The notes below the pieces were generated by a model, which made no database searches, was not told the DNA's origin, and worked only from the letters and a program-made list of their open reading frames with translations. From positions 124,001 to 188,000 of the forward strand of contig MBPM02000037.1 in assembly GCA_001695595.3 (NCBI GenBank): a stretch of DNA of 64,000 nucleotides, written 5' to 3'. The position numbers and the translations under genes are program-made. The DNA is from Plasmopara viticola. Taxonomy: Eukaryota; Oomycota; Peronosporomycetes; Peronosporales; Peronosporaceae. Below, piece after piece: positions 23,076-34,159 of the stretch (its first letter is position 1; each line of letters starts with the position of its first letter).

Positions 23076-25535
23076 TCACCCTTTTTCCACCTTTTCGTCT
23101 CGCGTCTCTCTATTTCGCGACACAGGCACAGGTGTGAGTGTCTCGGTGGACTCTACCACTGCATTAATCACCACGCACGTCTCTTTGACTTTCTTGGTCG
23201 TGATCGCTTGATGAAGCAAGTAATTCTGGTACGGATCCATGGGCGGCTCGTAAATTGATCCACCGGGACACTCTTCAGCAAACGGCACGAGGTCCCACGT
23301 TGTAACGTTGCTACGCCAGCAGGCACGAAACTCTTTCTTTGCCGTCGTACTAGTCACCCATCGGCCGTCGCCATTCATGAGCGCATAGGCGCCGCGCTCA
23401 GTCGTACTGGGCTCCTTGTCTGCCCACGACCACACGTGAGCGGCTATCTTGGCAACGTCCACATTATCGAGTGCGATGAGATTGAGGTTCCATCGAAGAT
23501 AGTTGGGAATACTCTCGGCATCCAAGAAGACTGGAAAGTCTCTTGTTATAGTGCCAGAGGCAGCCATCGAAATGTATCGGAGCTGGTCGGACCACGTCCG
23601 GATCCAGTTGTTTCGGCTGTAGATATCAATCCCACCAAGTTGACGCTTCCCATCTGGCAGATCATTAATGAAATTGATGGGAAGATCCTTGCTGCCACCG
23701 CAGAGGTCAAACATATTGTAGGCCACGCCCGTCTTGGTATTCGTGAGCGCCAAGACTCGAAATCCAGCCTTGCGAAAGAGGTTGATACTTTTACCTTGCC
23801 ACTTATTGGCAGCGAGGTCTTCAAGCTCTTTCAGTGGAACGATCAACTCGCCAAACACATCAGTAAGAAGCGTGTCGATGTCCCCAAACTTGTTCGTTCG
23901 CTTAATGTCGGAGCCAGTGTCCAAATACACAATCAAAAATTCCTCCGGGTTAGCATCGAGCCAATCTTTAATCTCACTGAGAGCGTTGAGGGTCAAAGGC
24001 TGTTCGGAAGCCTCAATGCCAGAAATGGAGGGAAAACACCCCAACACTTCCGGTCCCCAATCGTACGTGCCGTAATTCCCAAGTGCCTTACCAAGGGCGC
24101 CAAAGAAGCCCGCGACAGTTTCCAAGCCGAGAGTTCCACAATGACCCGTCCGAAGTTGTTTTAGAAAAAAGTGCGTGTCAATCTCGACGAATCGGATGCC
24201 GACGTTGAGCTGGTCGGTCAAGCTCAGCACCTGATTGTTCGTCTTTAGGTACGACCACCACCGGTCGGGGTGCAAGTTGCGATTAAAGAGCTGGTCCCGA
24301 TTGCCAAACCCATCCGCGAGCGTGATGGCACTGTTGTGGGAAGCAGGGAAGTGGGTCAGACAAAATGGACTCCGGATCGCTAAATTTCGCTGATACGCGA
24401 GCGTGGACCGAAGCCACTCGGGTACGGCCACCGAGCCTCGTTCGCACACTTGGCTGCATATGGACTTGGCTGCATCGCATTTATCCACCAGCTTGCAGTC
24501 CGTGCCGAATACATCGTTCTTACCGGGGTTTTTCGATCCAGGATCACGCGTCATGGGCAAATCATCGGCCATTCCTTTTGGATCTTTGCATCTTTCTTCA
24601 AATTGACACGTCGTCGTACCGGCAAGAGTGTCGACAAACTTGCCGTCTGGAGCCTTGAAAGACACCATGCCGCCAACAATATCCCAAGTGTGGCTGCCAG
24701 TCAGGTACTTGATGGCAGTTTGCAGAGTCTGGATAAAAGGACGCATGTGATGGACGCAACAGCCATGATTGATGATCGTCGTGACAGCCTTTGAAGCCGT
24801 GTCTGTAAAAGGTTTCCCCGACAACCCCGAGCACTCTTCGCCCGGTCCAATGGTCATGAATGGAAACACGACATGCTGGAAGAAATCAAACTCTTCTTCC
24901 TTGTACTTTTGTGTCAATTGTCGAAACAATTCGAGGCCGCAAGACGATTTGCCTCGCTTTGAACACAAAAAGCGGTTAAAGCCGTCAATGAGTTCATTGA
25001 CAATAAAATAATTCAAGTTCTTGTCGGCCGGAACAATAATATTGAGCATTTCCAGGACATCACTGATTTGACTACAGCACTTGTCGTCCTTTATGAGCTC
25101 TGGAAGGAGTTTTGGAATGACCTTTTCGCCACAAGGTCCAAACGTTCCACTGAACGCATCGCACAAATTGTCCACGCGATCGTCGTTTTGCGCCAGCATG
25201 TACTTGTAAAGGAGTGGGGACACGTCACTAGGTTTCGCCATGATGGCTTTGAAAAGGTCAAAGAGTCCTCTAAGGTCATTATTCTTCACCACGTCGTAAA
25301 TGTCCAAGGCACTGCAACTGCTAAAGAGAGTACTGGCCACGGCTTTGGCAATCGTACCCACGTTATTTGCAATGCAAGTGTTGAGACCATACGTCGCGGG
25401 CAAAATATCCACGAGAAAACCAAAGAATTTGTCTTTGACTGTGCATTCCTGAGCCTGCACCGGTCCGAGCTTGACAGTCGATGTGAGGCAGAGTACGCTG
25501 ACAAAGATAGAGGCGGCGAATCGTCGGAGATTCAT
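23076..25535 (-). CDS. Secreted PI-PLC-like phosphodiesterase, copy 2
   Basis: An 819-residue single-exon gene, full length and uninterrupted like copy 1. Comparing translations I find five changes: M203L, Q395H, L497V, D570E and M816V (copy 1 to copy 2). None touches the candidate catalytic residues (H400, E451, D453, H454, H464). Q395H sits close to the first histidine and is the only one likely to matter. Signal peptide, cysteine-rich N-terminal region and PLC-like barrel are as in copy 1. Upstream sequence is also conserved for several hundred bases, so both copies probably share promoter elements. Both being open with few changes suggests a recent duplication, gene conversion or selection for both. 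Confidence 0.8.
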   Translation of the reverse strand: MNLRRFAASIFVSVLCLTSTVKLGPVQAQECTVKDKFFGFLVDILPATYGLNTCIANNVGTIAKAVASTLFSSCSALDIYDVVKNNDLRGLFDLFKAIMAKPSDVSPLLYKYMLAQNDDRVDNLCDAFSGTFGPCGEKVIPKLLPELIKDDKCCSQISDVLEMLNIIVPADKNLNYFIVNELIDGFNRFLCSKRGKSSCGLELFRQLTQKYKEEEFDFFQHVVFPFMTIGPGEECSGLSGKPFTDTASKAVTTIINHGCCVHHMRPFIQTLQTAIKYLTGSHTWDIVGGMVSFKAPDGKFVDTLAGTTTCQFEERCKDPKGMADDLPMTRDPGSKNPGKNDVFGTDCKLVDKCDAAKSICSQVCERGSVAVPEWLRSTLAYQRNLAIRSPFCLTHFPASHNSAITLADGFGNRDQLFNRNLHPDRWWSYLKTNNQVLSLTDQLNVGIRFVEIDTHFFLKQLRTGHCGTLGLETVAGFFGALGKALGNYGTYDWGPEVLGCFPSISGIEASEQPLTLNALSEIKDWLDANPEEFLIVYLDTGSDIKRTNKFGDIDTLLTDVFGELIVPLKELEDLAANKWQGKSINLFRKAGFRVLALTNTKTGVAYNMFDLCGGSKDLPINFINDLPDGKRQLGGIDIYSRNNWIRTWSDQLRYISMAASGTITRDFPVFLDAESIPNYLRWNLNLIALDNVDVAKIAAHVWSWADKEPSTTERGAYALMNGDGRWVTSTTAKKEFRACWRSNVTTWDLVPFAEECPGGSIYEPPMDPYQNYLLHQAITTKKVKETCVVINAVVESTETLTPVPVSRNRETRDEKVEKG

Positions 25536-26210
25536 CTTGTCTTTGCGTCAAGACGACTTTTTTACAAATGTGCTACAGAATGTCCATCGAAGGTTTGAGA
25601 GCACCATCTGGCCGAGAGACACTTTTGGGGCGCGATGACGAGCTCAACAACGACCTCGATAGTGCAGTGCGTAGGGTTTGTAAAGTAGCAAAACAGCAGG
25701 TTTATGTGTTAGTAATTACTGCTGCTATTTGACGTAGTAAGTCACCGTGTAATAGTGTAATAGCATTCATTACATACGAGTATACAAATAGCATCAGGAT
25801 CGTAAAGTCGCCAACAGTGACGTAGTAAAAAGAGAACGTTGAGTGTTCACTGACAGCGATGCAGCAAAAAGACAAAATACTTCTTTAGAGAGAAATTCTC
25901 ACATGCGAACGCAATGGAAGCCTACTAACGCAATGATGCTAAACATTGTGGCCGCATGTGCGAATTCTCAATCTTAAGAAATCTGAGCATAGCGCGAAAC
26001 ATATTGCTGCATCGCTATCTGTAGAGCATCAAATTTATGTTTTGGCGAACACACGATAGCTACGATAGTAGTATTCTCTTCGTACTCGTAATGATAGTTT
26101 AAAGTGTCTATCACGATCAAAAAGGTCCGAATATTCTCCGTGTGAAAGAGTGGCGGGCGACTGCATCAAACGATTCGACAACATTTCGGCAGTCCAAACT
26201 GGTCACTTGA

Positions 26211-26417
26211 TTATTTGCTGCAACAAACACCTCGGCCAATTGCGAAACAAGGGATACACGCTTTGATGTCGGCTGTTTTCATCAAGTGTGCGTTGGTTCT
26301 TAATGTTTTTATATCTTGCTGGCATCTGTCACACCTGAGCTTTCCTTTCGATCGGTAGTTTCGAGTGCGAGAGACTCTAGGCTCAATTTCTGGTATAGCC
26401 TCGCGCAAAGAGTTTCT
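26211..26417 (-). pseudogene. Cys-rich reading-frame fragment, second copy
   Basis: Inverted copy of the frame at 5,042-5,251. The CDRC, CIPC and VCC cysteines are retained and the frame is open to the same stop. Changes are I to T, V to A and N to S. As with its partner there is no convincing start codon. Confidence 0.3.
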
Positions 26418-26589
26418 GTCAAAGCAATGATGCCAAACTTAGACGAGGTTTTGCCAAAAAGGTAGCCTGAGATCTTCTGTAAGCTCAGCGATACATGATC
26501 ACTGCCGCAATCACAGCGGGTATTATTCTTTTGGGTTTGGCTTCATACCTTTTTTTAAACAAACAATTAAGCTATCAGCAAAGACTGGC

Positions 26590-27473
26590 GAGCAAATTCT
26601 GGCTACTTTACTGCAGTCACCCGCAAATGTTATGTATGAAAATTTGTGAGACCTTCTCAACCGTGATGGGATGTATAAAATATTTTGACGAGCATATAAA
26701 TCGCACAATAATCGCGGTGATCTTCTTTCCCAGCGCAAGTCGGCTGCGTGCAATTTTGCACAAGAAGGGCTCGCGTGACAATCCCGACAACGTTCGGCCG
26801 ATCTCGCCCATGGGCGTTGACGCAAAGGAGTTATCCTAGGTACTGACGTATCGCCTTCACTTCTTCTTCTTAGCCTTATCCGCGTCGACCAGAAGGCGTT
26901 TAAAAACGGTCAGTCTATTCACCACCAGGTGCGCTTCGTGGTCGATCTGCAAGACCTTATAACTGCAGGCGACGAAGAAGCCTACAATATGCTTCACGAC
27001 TTTGAAATCGCGTACAACCGGGTCGATGTGTCAAGGGCTCGATCGCATGGGATGTGGTAGTGCCTTTGTTGACTGGACGAAGTTAATTTACACCAACCGT
27101 AGGACAAATCGTGCTCCAAGGCCACATCCAGTCGCCGATCTTCCCCACTCGGGGAGGCAAGCAAGGCAATCCAATCTCAGCGCTGCTGTTTTTCATGGTC
27201 ATCGAACCTTGAGGGGACCTGCTTCGTCAGCATAAAAATCAAGGTATTTGCCTTTCCAAAGATCACACCGCCACCAGCCTTGTCTTCGCTGATGTTTCGA
27301 CGTTACTCTCAAGCTCAGTGTCCGGCATCCAGGAACAGCTTGACGCTTCAGCTATACTGCAATAGCTTTGGAGCCAAGCTCAACTTCGCCAATGCGTGCT
27401 TTTTGCCTGTTAGCCGACGAACGTAACCTTTTAGTCTGCTAGGCGTCAGGGTTCTCTAGCGTGGTGAAAGAAT
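26590..27473 (+). mobile_element. LINE remnant, reverse transcriptase portion
   Basis: Across stops the plus strand reads KKGSRDNPDNVRPIS, then a VDQKAFKNGQSIHH step, then VDLQDLITAGDEEAYN and FEIAYNRVD, which are RT finger and palm motifs (LDFEKAYDRV expected). A downstream HIQPPIFPTRG-like block is also recognisable. It ends at 27,473, where the portion found at 12,498-14,160 would be expected to continue. Not functional. Confidence 0.75.
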
Positions 27474-29329
27474 CAGATTTTTGTTGGACCCCTACGCGCA
27501 TCTTAATGCTCACAGAAGTAGAAAGGCTGGCCATTTTGTCAGCTGCCACTTTTCGATAGTGTGACACAAAACAAAAGATCGGGTTATATGGTGTTGAAGG
27601 CGTGAGAGCTGAAGCAGACACTTGACGAGATCATGGCTTAAATCCAAAGAGAGTAGGTGTAAGTTATAGAAGACCTAGATAGTGCGTACATTGCTCATCA
27701 AATTAGTGCCTGTTTGGGGAATGTGCGGCAATGATTCTGATACTCGAGCTACCCTTTAGGTTTTAAGCATAGTCTAAAATTTTATACGACAAAGTTTGTA
27801 GTCCTCCAAAGGAATCTGGGGAAGTCTGATGCAAGTGCTCATGCGACGAGTTCTGATTAGTACAGATATAGGAGTTGCTTCATCTAATTTAAAGCTATGT
27901 GCCAATTTAGCGCCTTCGACAAGCAAATTCAGCCTCGAATCAATGAATTATTCTTATATCATCTTTACATGCTCTTTACGAGCGCGTGCTCCTGTATTCT
28001 TTCCGATTAATGTGGCTTGCGTAAGCTAACAAATATACAACAATGTTAATGCCACAATCACAACTTTGAGCTGCTTGCTTTATATTTTAAGCGACGTAAG
28101 GATTCAACATCAAGACCAAAATGCAGGTGTTGCCTTTTCTGGATTTGCAAGCGTATTCTGATCCAATTGCTTACCATTACATTCACCCTGAATGTATTGC
28201 ATAGCACAACAGTGGATTACAAGTATCTATCAAGCTACATGCAAGGGCAGTGCCGCTAGCTCAATCAAAAGACAGCGCTGGCTCTATTAGACGATGTATT
28301 TTTAGAATGCGTTTTGCCACTACGCCGATAGCATGGTGGCTCACAACCAACCAACTTCAAATAAATCAAGAATGTTTAAAGCGCGTGGTGCATAGGTAGA
28401 TGATTTGATAGCTTTGCTATGGGGGTTCCTGCATCTCTGTCCATGCGTTACAAGCGCTAGAGGTGTATTTTGATATTTTTCGACTACTTTATACCGCGAT
28501 ACGCTTCGCTATTTGCATCAGAATGTGCATCACCTCTGCATCACGAAACTATCCGCATGCAACGGCCGCGTAGCTACCTTAGTAACGTATCGATTTATAT
28601 GTATAGCGATAGCTTCGCAACCTATCAACATGCTTAACAATATTGCTCGTAGTGACAGAAACACAGGGAGCTTTAAAAAATGCCAAATTCTCTCTGATTA
28701 AGAAACAGGAATACAACAAGTATGGGAATTTGTGAGAGCTGTCGTCACCGACAAGTTGATCGGAGAAATAATTACGACATATTTTTTCATTGGCTCAAAA
28801 ATACGTATGCATCGGTAGTATTCATCGGACTTTATGACTGCGAAATTATAGACCAAGAATTTTAGGACTAGACGCTACATCATCATTGGAAGCCAAGAGT
28901 TCTTATTGGTTGAAAATCATTCAGGATGTGTAAAAACTCAGATGGAGCATAGGAAAATTTCAAATTGAAAGCGGTACATGGCTGAGAGCCACGAATTAGG
29001 CTGCAGCAAGACAAGAGTCTGAACGAGCTCTCCATTTACTATCACTTTCTAGTTTGATGGAATTAGTATTTCTCCTTTGCCGACTTCGCCCCGCTCGCCG
29101 CCTAAGCCTAAGTCGGTAATCGATCTCCTAAAAAGCTTCCTTTGCGACTATGCCACAGTGGTCTGCAAAGAACTCACCAGCACCCAGTGCAAGTCAATCT
29201 TTTCACAAATCAACGCTGCTGCCATCACAACGTACTTTCACGTTTGTCATCATACGCAAAAAGCACAATAGATATATAAGCTGTTTTTTTGCGAAACGCA
29301 ATTAAGATCGCATTTGGCTGCATCTTTAT
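27474..29329. other. No gene recognised; spacer between inverted arms
   Basis: About 1.9 kb, AT-rich, with only short frames. A fragment near 28,300 reads FLECVLPL-like, reminiscent of the LINE zinc-binding block, so at least part is old LINE sequence. I see no coherent gene. Confidence 0.4.
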
Positions 29330-31338
29330 GACGTCTCCTATTGTGCACTGAGAAGTTATTTTTTTGTTTGAAATCCAATAGTAAATATCATATATCAGAC
29401 TGTGTGCTCTGCAAGACGATACTAACATGGAGCAGTAAAGACTATAAACATATTCGTGGGGTCTATCAACTGAGGTTCACTCGGTTCTTAAATGCCTTTT
29501 ACATTAAGTGATATAAGTTGCATACGTTCCACGCGCATAACTACGACATACAAGCCTTATTTGGCACAGCGCCATTCGATACTGCACAAACATACCTGAT
29601 TTACAAATTCACGATCTGTAATGTATCAATTTGGGCACATTATTTGATGCCATCTCAACTTGACCGAAATTGAAGAAGGAACACGATAGAGAATATAACA
29701 ATACTGCTGATACAAAAGCAGAGATTACGTAAAGGCGAGCAGTACAAGCTGTAAATTAAGTCCGAGTGGCTGAAAACGAACCAGCGACTAAATAATTTTC
29801 GAGTATCATAAGCATTGTATCGATCCCGACAGTCAGTCGTTGAACCAACTGAGTTAAACTCGGCTGTTAACTGCCTTCTACATCAGTTGATATAAAAACG
29901 TCGCGCACCTCTCGCACGCACAGCTAAGACATCCAAATTCTATCCATAGCGCCATGCGCTGCTGCGCTAATAGAACAACTTTACAAGCACACTGCTAGAA
30001 ATCATCGAGTCGATTGTAATTGTTATACTCGGTGCGGGCGTGGTACTTGCAGGGATCTGTCCAGATGAAATTTACAACTCGATGGCATGTAAAAAATTAA
30101 AGCCGTTGCGTGCTGATTATGGGTAGATCCTGCGCATTGAAAGCCCCAGCCATAACCTTTCTGCTGTCGGTATACTCGGGGTAAAAGGTGCTAGCTAAGA
30201 AGTCTTCTCGCTCATAGATACAGGCATCGCAAATTTTACGCTGATAGGAGGAATCTCGGGGCTAAAACCAAATCTTTGAGTGATCTGTAGCCATGCTGTG
30301 TTTCCGTATTTCAATGTTTAATGACTTGCAGCGACTAAATATTGAGCTAACTGATACAGTGAATTAATACTTGATGGAGCCGCTAACTACCATTCAGTCT
30401 GCGATTATATAGAGCCTATAACCCTAATACACAACGGTGATTGGCTATAAATACCTTTGTCGTGACAAAATATACAAAAGGCAGCTTTGCTCGAATCAAC
30501 TTTTTCCCCATGTCAATTTGAATGCACAATCTGCTGTAGTCACTTCGAAAGAGGAAAACTTATTTATTTGAGGACTATGAAGAGCATGTATTTTAACGCA
30601 GGCATGCGTCAATGCCAAAATGCCTCCAGACAGTGGTGGATGTACGGCTGGGTCTGAATAAGGTTCGTGGTTGTCTCGGCATTGTCAAGCTCCACGGCCC
30701 AGTTGTACTGTTTCTCTGCTACTTTCATTCGATGGACAGTCAAGGAAAATTGACAGTCGGTACGCCAGTTCGCGCGAATTTTTTTGCGCTGCTCAAAAAG
30801 GTGTTGGTGTGGCTGCTTTCCCAGAACAGGAGCACTCCAGGCAAACAGCCTTCACTTCGCCATCGGCTCTGTGACCAACTTTTCTGGTATTTCTGACCCT
30901 CAAAACAAATCCTTCAATCAGCAATAGGTTGTCGAGCGTATCGCGTGCCTCTTTCAGACTGCCGTAGGTACGCTCTGATATATTTTGGAGGCTGTTCATT
31001 GTAAAGATCGTAAAAGCTGAAGTGTCTTGACGTTAAAAATGTGCGTTTTGGTGGGCGTTGAGTAAGAGATGACGATGCGATGCGCAATCTTTCACATTTG
31101 CGTTGGAGGTTACAATCCTTAGATTTATTTTTGGGCAACTGTAGCCAATCACCGTTTTACATTGGGGTTAGGGGTTTTATATAATCGCAGCCTGGGTGGA
31201 AGTTAGCGAAAATTGGGTGGAAGTTAGCGGCTCCCAGGCTTAATTACGCAATTCAAACTTAGTGCAAACCATTTCATACTTTCTCGGGGTACAGACTTGA
31301 AATCAAGCCCAATATTTCATACTTCTATGTGAAAATGT
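29330..31338. repeat. Inverted-repeat arm D' (partner 20,499-22,446)
   Basis: Reverse copy of 20,499-22,446. It ends about 200 bp before the start codon of the formate-tetrahydrofolate ligase gene, so repeat sequence borders that gene's promoter. Around 31,195-31,235 a short tandem duplication (GGGTGGAAGTTAGCG twice) is present only in this copy. Confidence 0.8.
30374..31235 (-). mobile_element. MULE-like TIR element, copy 2
   Basis: Inverted copy of the element at 20,591-21,433. The TIRs are at 30,374-30,455 and about 31,140-31,235, the latter lengthened by the local duplication. The FAR1-like frame is on the minus strand at 30,999-30,793 and carries a few substitutions (for example S to R and D to E). 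It was probably copied with the arm, not by independent transposition. Confidence 0.6.
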
Positions 31339-31541
31339 GAACACGTGTGCCATTCATCCCGCTATACATCGATACCAATAATAATCGTCCAAACATCTCC
31401 TCAACGATTTGGCAGCCATCGTACATGTGGTGGTGCACTGCTATTGGCCAGCCACCACGTCACGCCGCAATTCAACTCGTACGCACTTCTTCGCGAACCA
31501 CACGCAAAAAGTTCGCATTCTTCCCTTCCTTCATAACAACA

Positions 31542-33838
31542 ATGTCTCGCCAACTCCAACCCGAGCAATTGGTCACACCTGTGCCATCTGACATTGTCAT
31601 CAGCGACTCAATCACACCCCTGCCTATCACAGAAGTGGCCCAAACAGCTGGAATCGTACGTACAAAGTAGTAAAATGGCAGACTGAGGGGCCTATTTTCA
31701 ACGGCTTTTTTGCCACTGCAGCTACCAGAGGAAGTGGTGCCATATGGCTCGACAAAGGCCAAGATCTGTCTCAGTGTGCGCGACCGACTCAAAGACCAGC
31801 CTAATGGCAATTACGTTGTCGTCACGGGCATCACGCCGACACCATTTGGCGAGGGTAAAAGCACGACAACGATCGGGTACGTATAGTTCCCAGGTCGCTT
31901 TTCAAAGGACAAAATGTTGATATTATTGTCATTTTGTGACGCTAGACTGTGCCAAGCATTGGGTGCCCACCTCAACAAGAAGGCCTTTGCTTGCATTCGC
32001 CAACCTTCACAAGGTCCAACATTTGGTGTGAAGGGCGGAGCTGCAGGTGGTGGATATGCGCAAGTCATTCCGATGGATGAATTTAATCTGTACGTACACA
32101 ATGTACACAGGCCATGATGCATTAATATTGACGAAAAAGACGCTTTTTTTAGGCACTTGACAGGAGACATCCATGCAATCACTGCTGCCAATAATCTGGT
32201 ACAACCTACATCATGGCGACATTGTGGTACACACGGAAACTAATGCGTCCTCTGTAGCTCGCTGCAGCTATCGACACTCGGATGTTTCACGAGAATGCGC
32301 AAAGCGACAAGGCACTGTTCCGTCGGCTTTGCCCGCTGGAAAAAGATGGATCCCGCAAATTTTCGCCAATCATGCTCAAGCGTCTGCACAAGCTAGGCAT
32401 CGCCAAAGCATGTCCGGATGACCTCACAGAGGACGAAATGCGCCGCTTTGCACGTCTAGACATTGATCCCGACACGATCACATGGCAGCGGGTGCTGGAT
32501 ACATGTGATCGTTTTTTACGTCAAATTATTGTCGGCGCTGGACCTGCTGAAAAGGGCCAGCGCCGCTCGACAGGCTTTGATATTACCGTTGCGAGCGAGA
32601 TTATGGCCATTTTAGCACTGACAACGAGTCTCAAGGACATGCGTGAACGGCTTGGACGGATTGTGATTGGCATGAGTCGCAATAATGACCCAGTGACGGC
32701 GGATGACTTGGGTGTGGGCGGCGCACTCGCGGTTCTCATGAAAGATGCCATTTTACCAACCCTCATGCAGACAGTGGAAGGCACGCCAGTGTTTGTGCAT
32801 GCTGGACCATTTGCCAATATTGCTCATGGCAATTCTTCCATTATTGCTGACCAAATTGCACTGAAATTAGCGGGTGCAGACGGATTTGTGGTCACTGAAT
32901 GCGGGTTTGGAGCAGATATTGGCATGGAAAAGTTCTTTAATATCAAATGCCGGACTAGTGGGTTGACACCACAATGCGTCGTGCTCGTTTCGACCATACG
33001 TGCGTTGAAAATGCACGGAGGTGGCCCGAACATTGTTGCGGGGAAACCGGTAAGTTTTTTTTATTGGATTGCAATGTATTACTCGAACAATACTTACGAT
33101 TTCGTGCATAGCTCGATGCCGCGTACGTCGAGGAGAATCTAGAAATGCTCGAGCAAGGGTGTACCAACATGCAACACCATATCCGCAATGCGCTGAAGTT
33201 TGGCGTCGCTGTTGTTGTGGCGGTTAATGTATTTGCTTCCGATTCACCGCGTGAAGTGGAACTTGTCAAGCAGAAAGCGTCAGAGGCTGGGGCAACGGCT
33301 GCTGTAGAGAGCACTCACTGGTCTGAAGGCGGCAAGGGAGCCGTAAAGTTGGGACAAGTTGTCGCGTCTTCATGCGACAAGATGCGGGCACAGGGCAGTC
33401 CTTTCAAGTTCCTATACCCCTTGGAATTGAGTATTGTCGAAAAATTTGAAATTATTTGCAGTGAGTTATTGTGGTCGTGTATTGTAATTTTGGGTCTGAC
33501 TATTTCTTCCCAAATCAACAGAGGAAATTTACGGTGCCGACAGCGTCGACTTTAGCGAGGAAGCAAAGAGGAAACTTGCAGTATACTCGCAGCGTGGGTA
33601 CGGCACGTTGCCAGTGTGCTGTGCGAAGACTCATTTGAGTTTGAGTACGGACCCGACCGCAAAGGGCGTGCCTACAGGATTTTCGGTCACTGTGCGGGAT
33701 CTCCGTGCGTCGGTGGGAGCTGGGTTCGTCTACCTCCTGTGTGGCGACATGATGACAGTCCCTGGCCTCCCGACGCGCCCTGGTTTCTATGACGTTGACT
33801 TGAACACTGAGTCTGGCAAAGTCATTGGATTGTTCTAA
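31542..33838 (+). CDS. Formate-tetrahydrofolate ligase (10-formyl-THF synthetase)
   Basis: Catalyses ATP-dependent formation of 10-formyltetrahydrofolate from formate and THF, feeding purine and formyl-Met synthesis. Seven exons: 31,542-31,655; 31,722-31,876; 31,946-32,089; 32,153-32,198; 32,258-33,049; 33,112-33,460; 33,522-33,838. Splicing keeps one frame and gives 638 residues, the normal length for the monofunctional enzyme. Family signatures are plain: [11 protein letters not shown] (nucleotide-binding loop, near 80-90), [20 protein letters not shown], and [11 protein letters not shown]. No dehydrogenase/cyclohydrolase domain is fused. All six introns are 54-69 bp GT-AG; one donor is GTACAA. 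No mitochondrial presequence is obvious, so it is likely cytosolic. A MORN gene follows on the same strand after 321 bp. Confidence 0.93.
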
Positions 33839-34159
33839 GCATCTGACGATGAAGGCAGGTAGTCTGTCATGATTTCATTTTCTAAGCGATTTCCTCTCAT
33901 TCTGAAATGCTCTTTAGAGTTTTAGCCCTACTAAAAAGTACTGAATTTGTGATAAAGTAAGGCTGACAGAAATGAATTGAAACGTAGAGGCACTTGGGTC
34001 CCAAGTGGATGTGACAGTAGAAGCATGCAAGATCCTTTTGATGAAAAGACACTAGATTCAAAAAGTTGATTAGTGCTCTCAGCGTTACGCTTGCTAAATT
34101 AAGGTGTCGCGCTTACATTGCACGTTTAAAGTAACAAAGCATCGGTGACCGGGTTATCA

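Larger units (their letters stand above)
22447..27473. repeat. Inverted-repeat arm B (partner 4,003-8,996)
   Basis: Reverse-complement copy of arm A, carrying the second phospholipase-like gene, its flanks, the Cys-rich fragment and LINE reverse transcriptase. The left edge coincides with the end of arm D. The right edge at about 27,473 lies inside the LINE, at the point corresponding to 4,003 in arm A, after which the sequence is unrelated. Confidence 0.85.
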
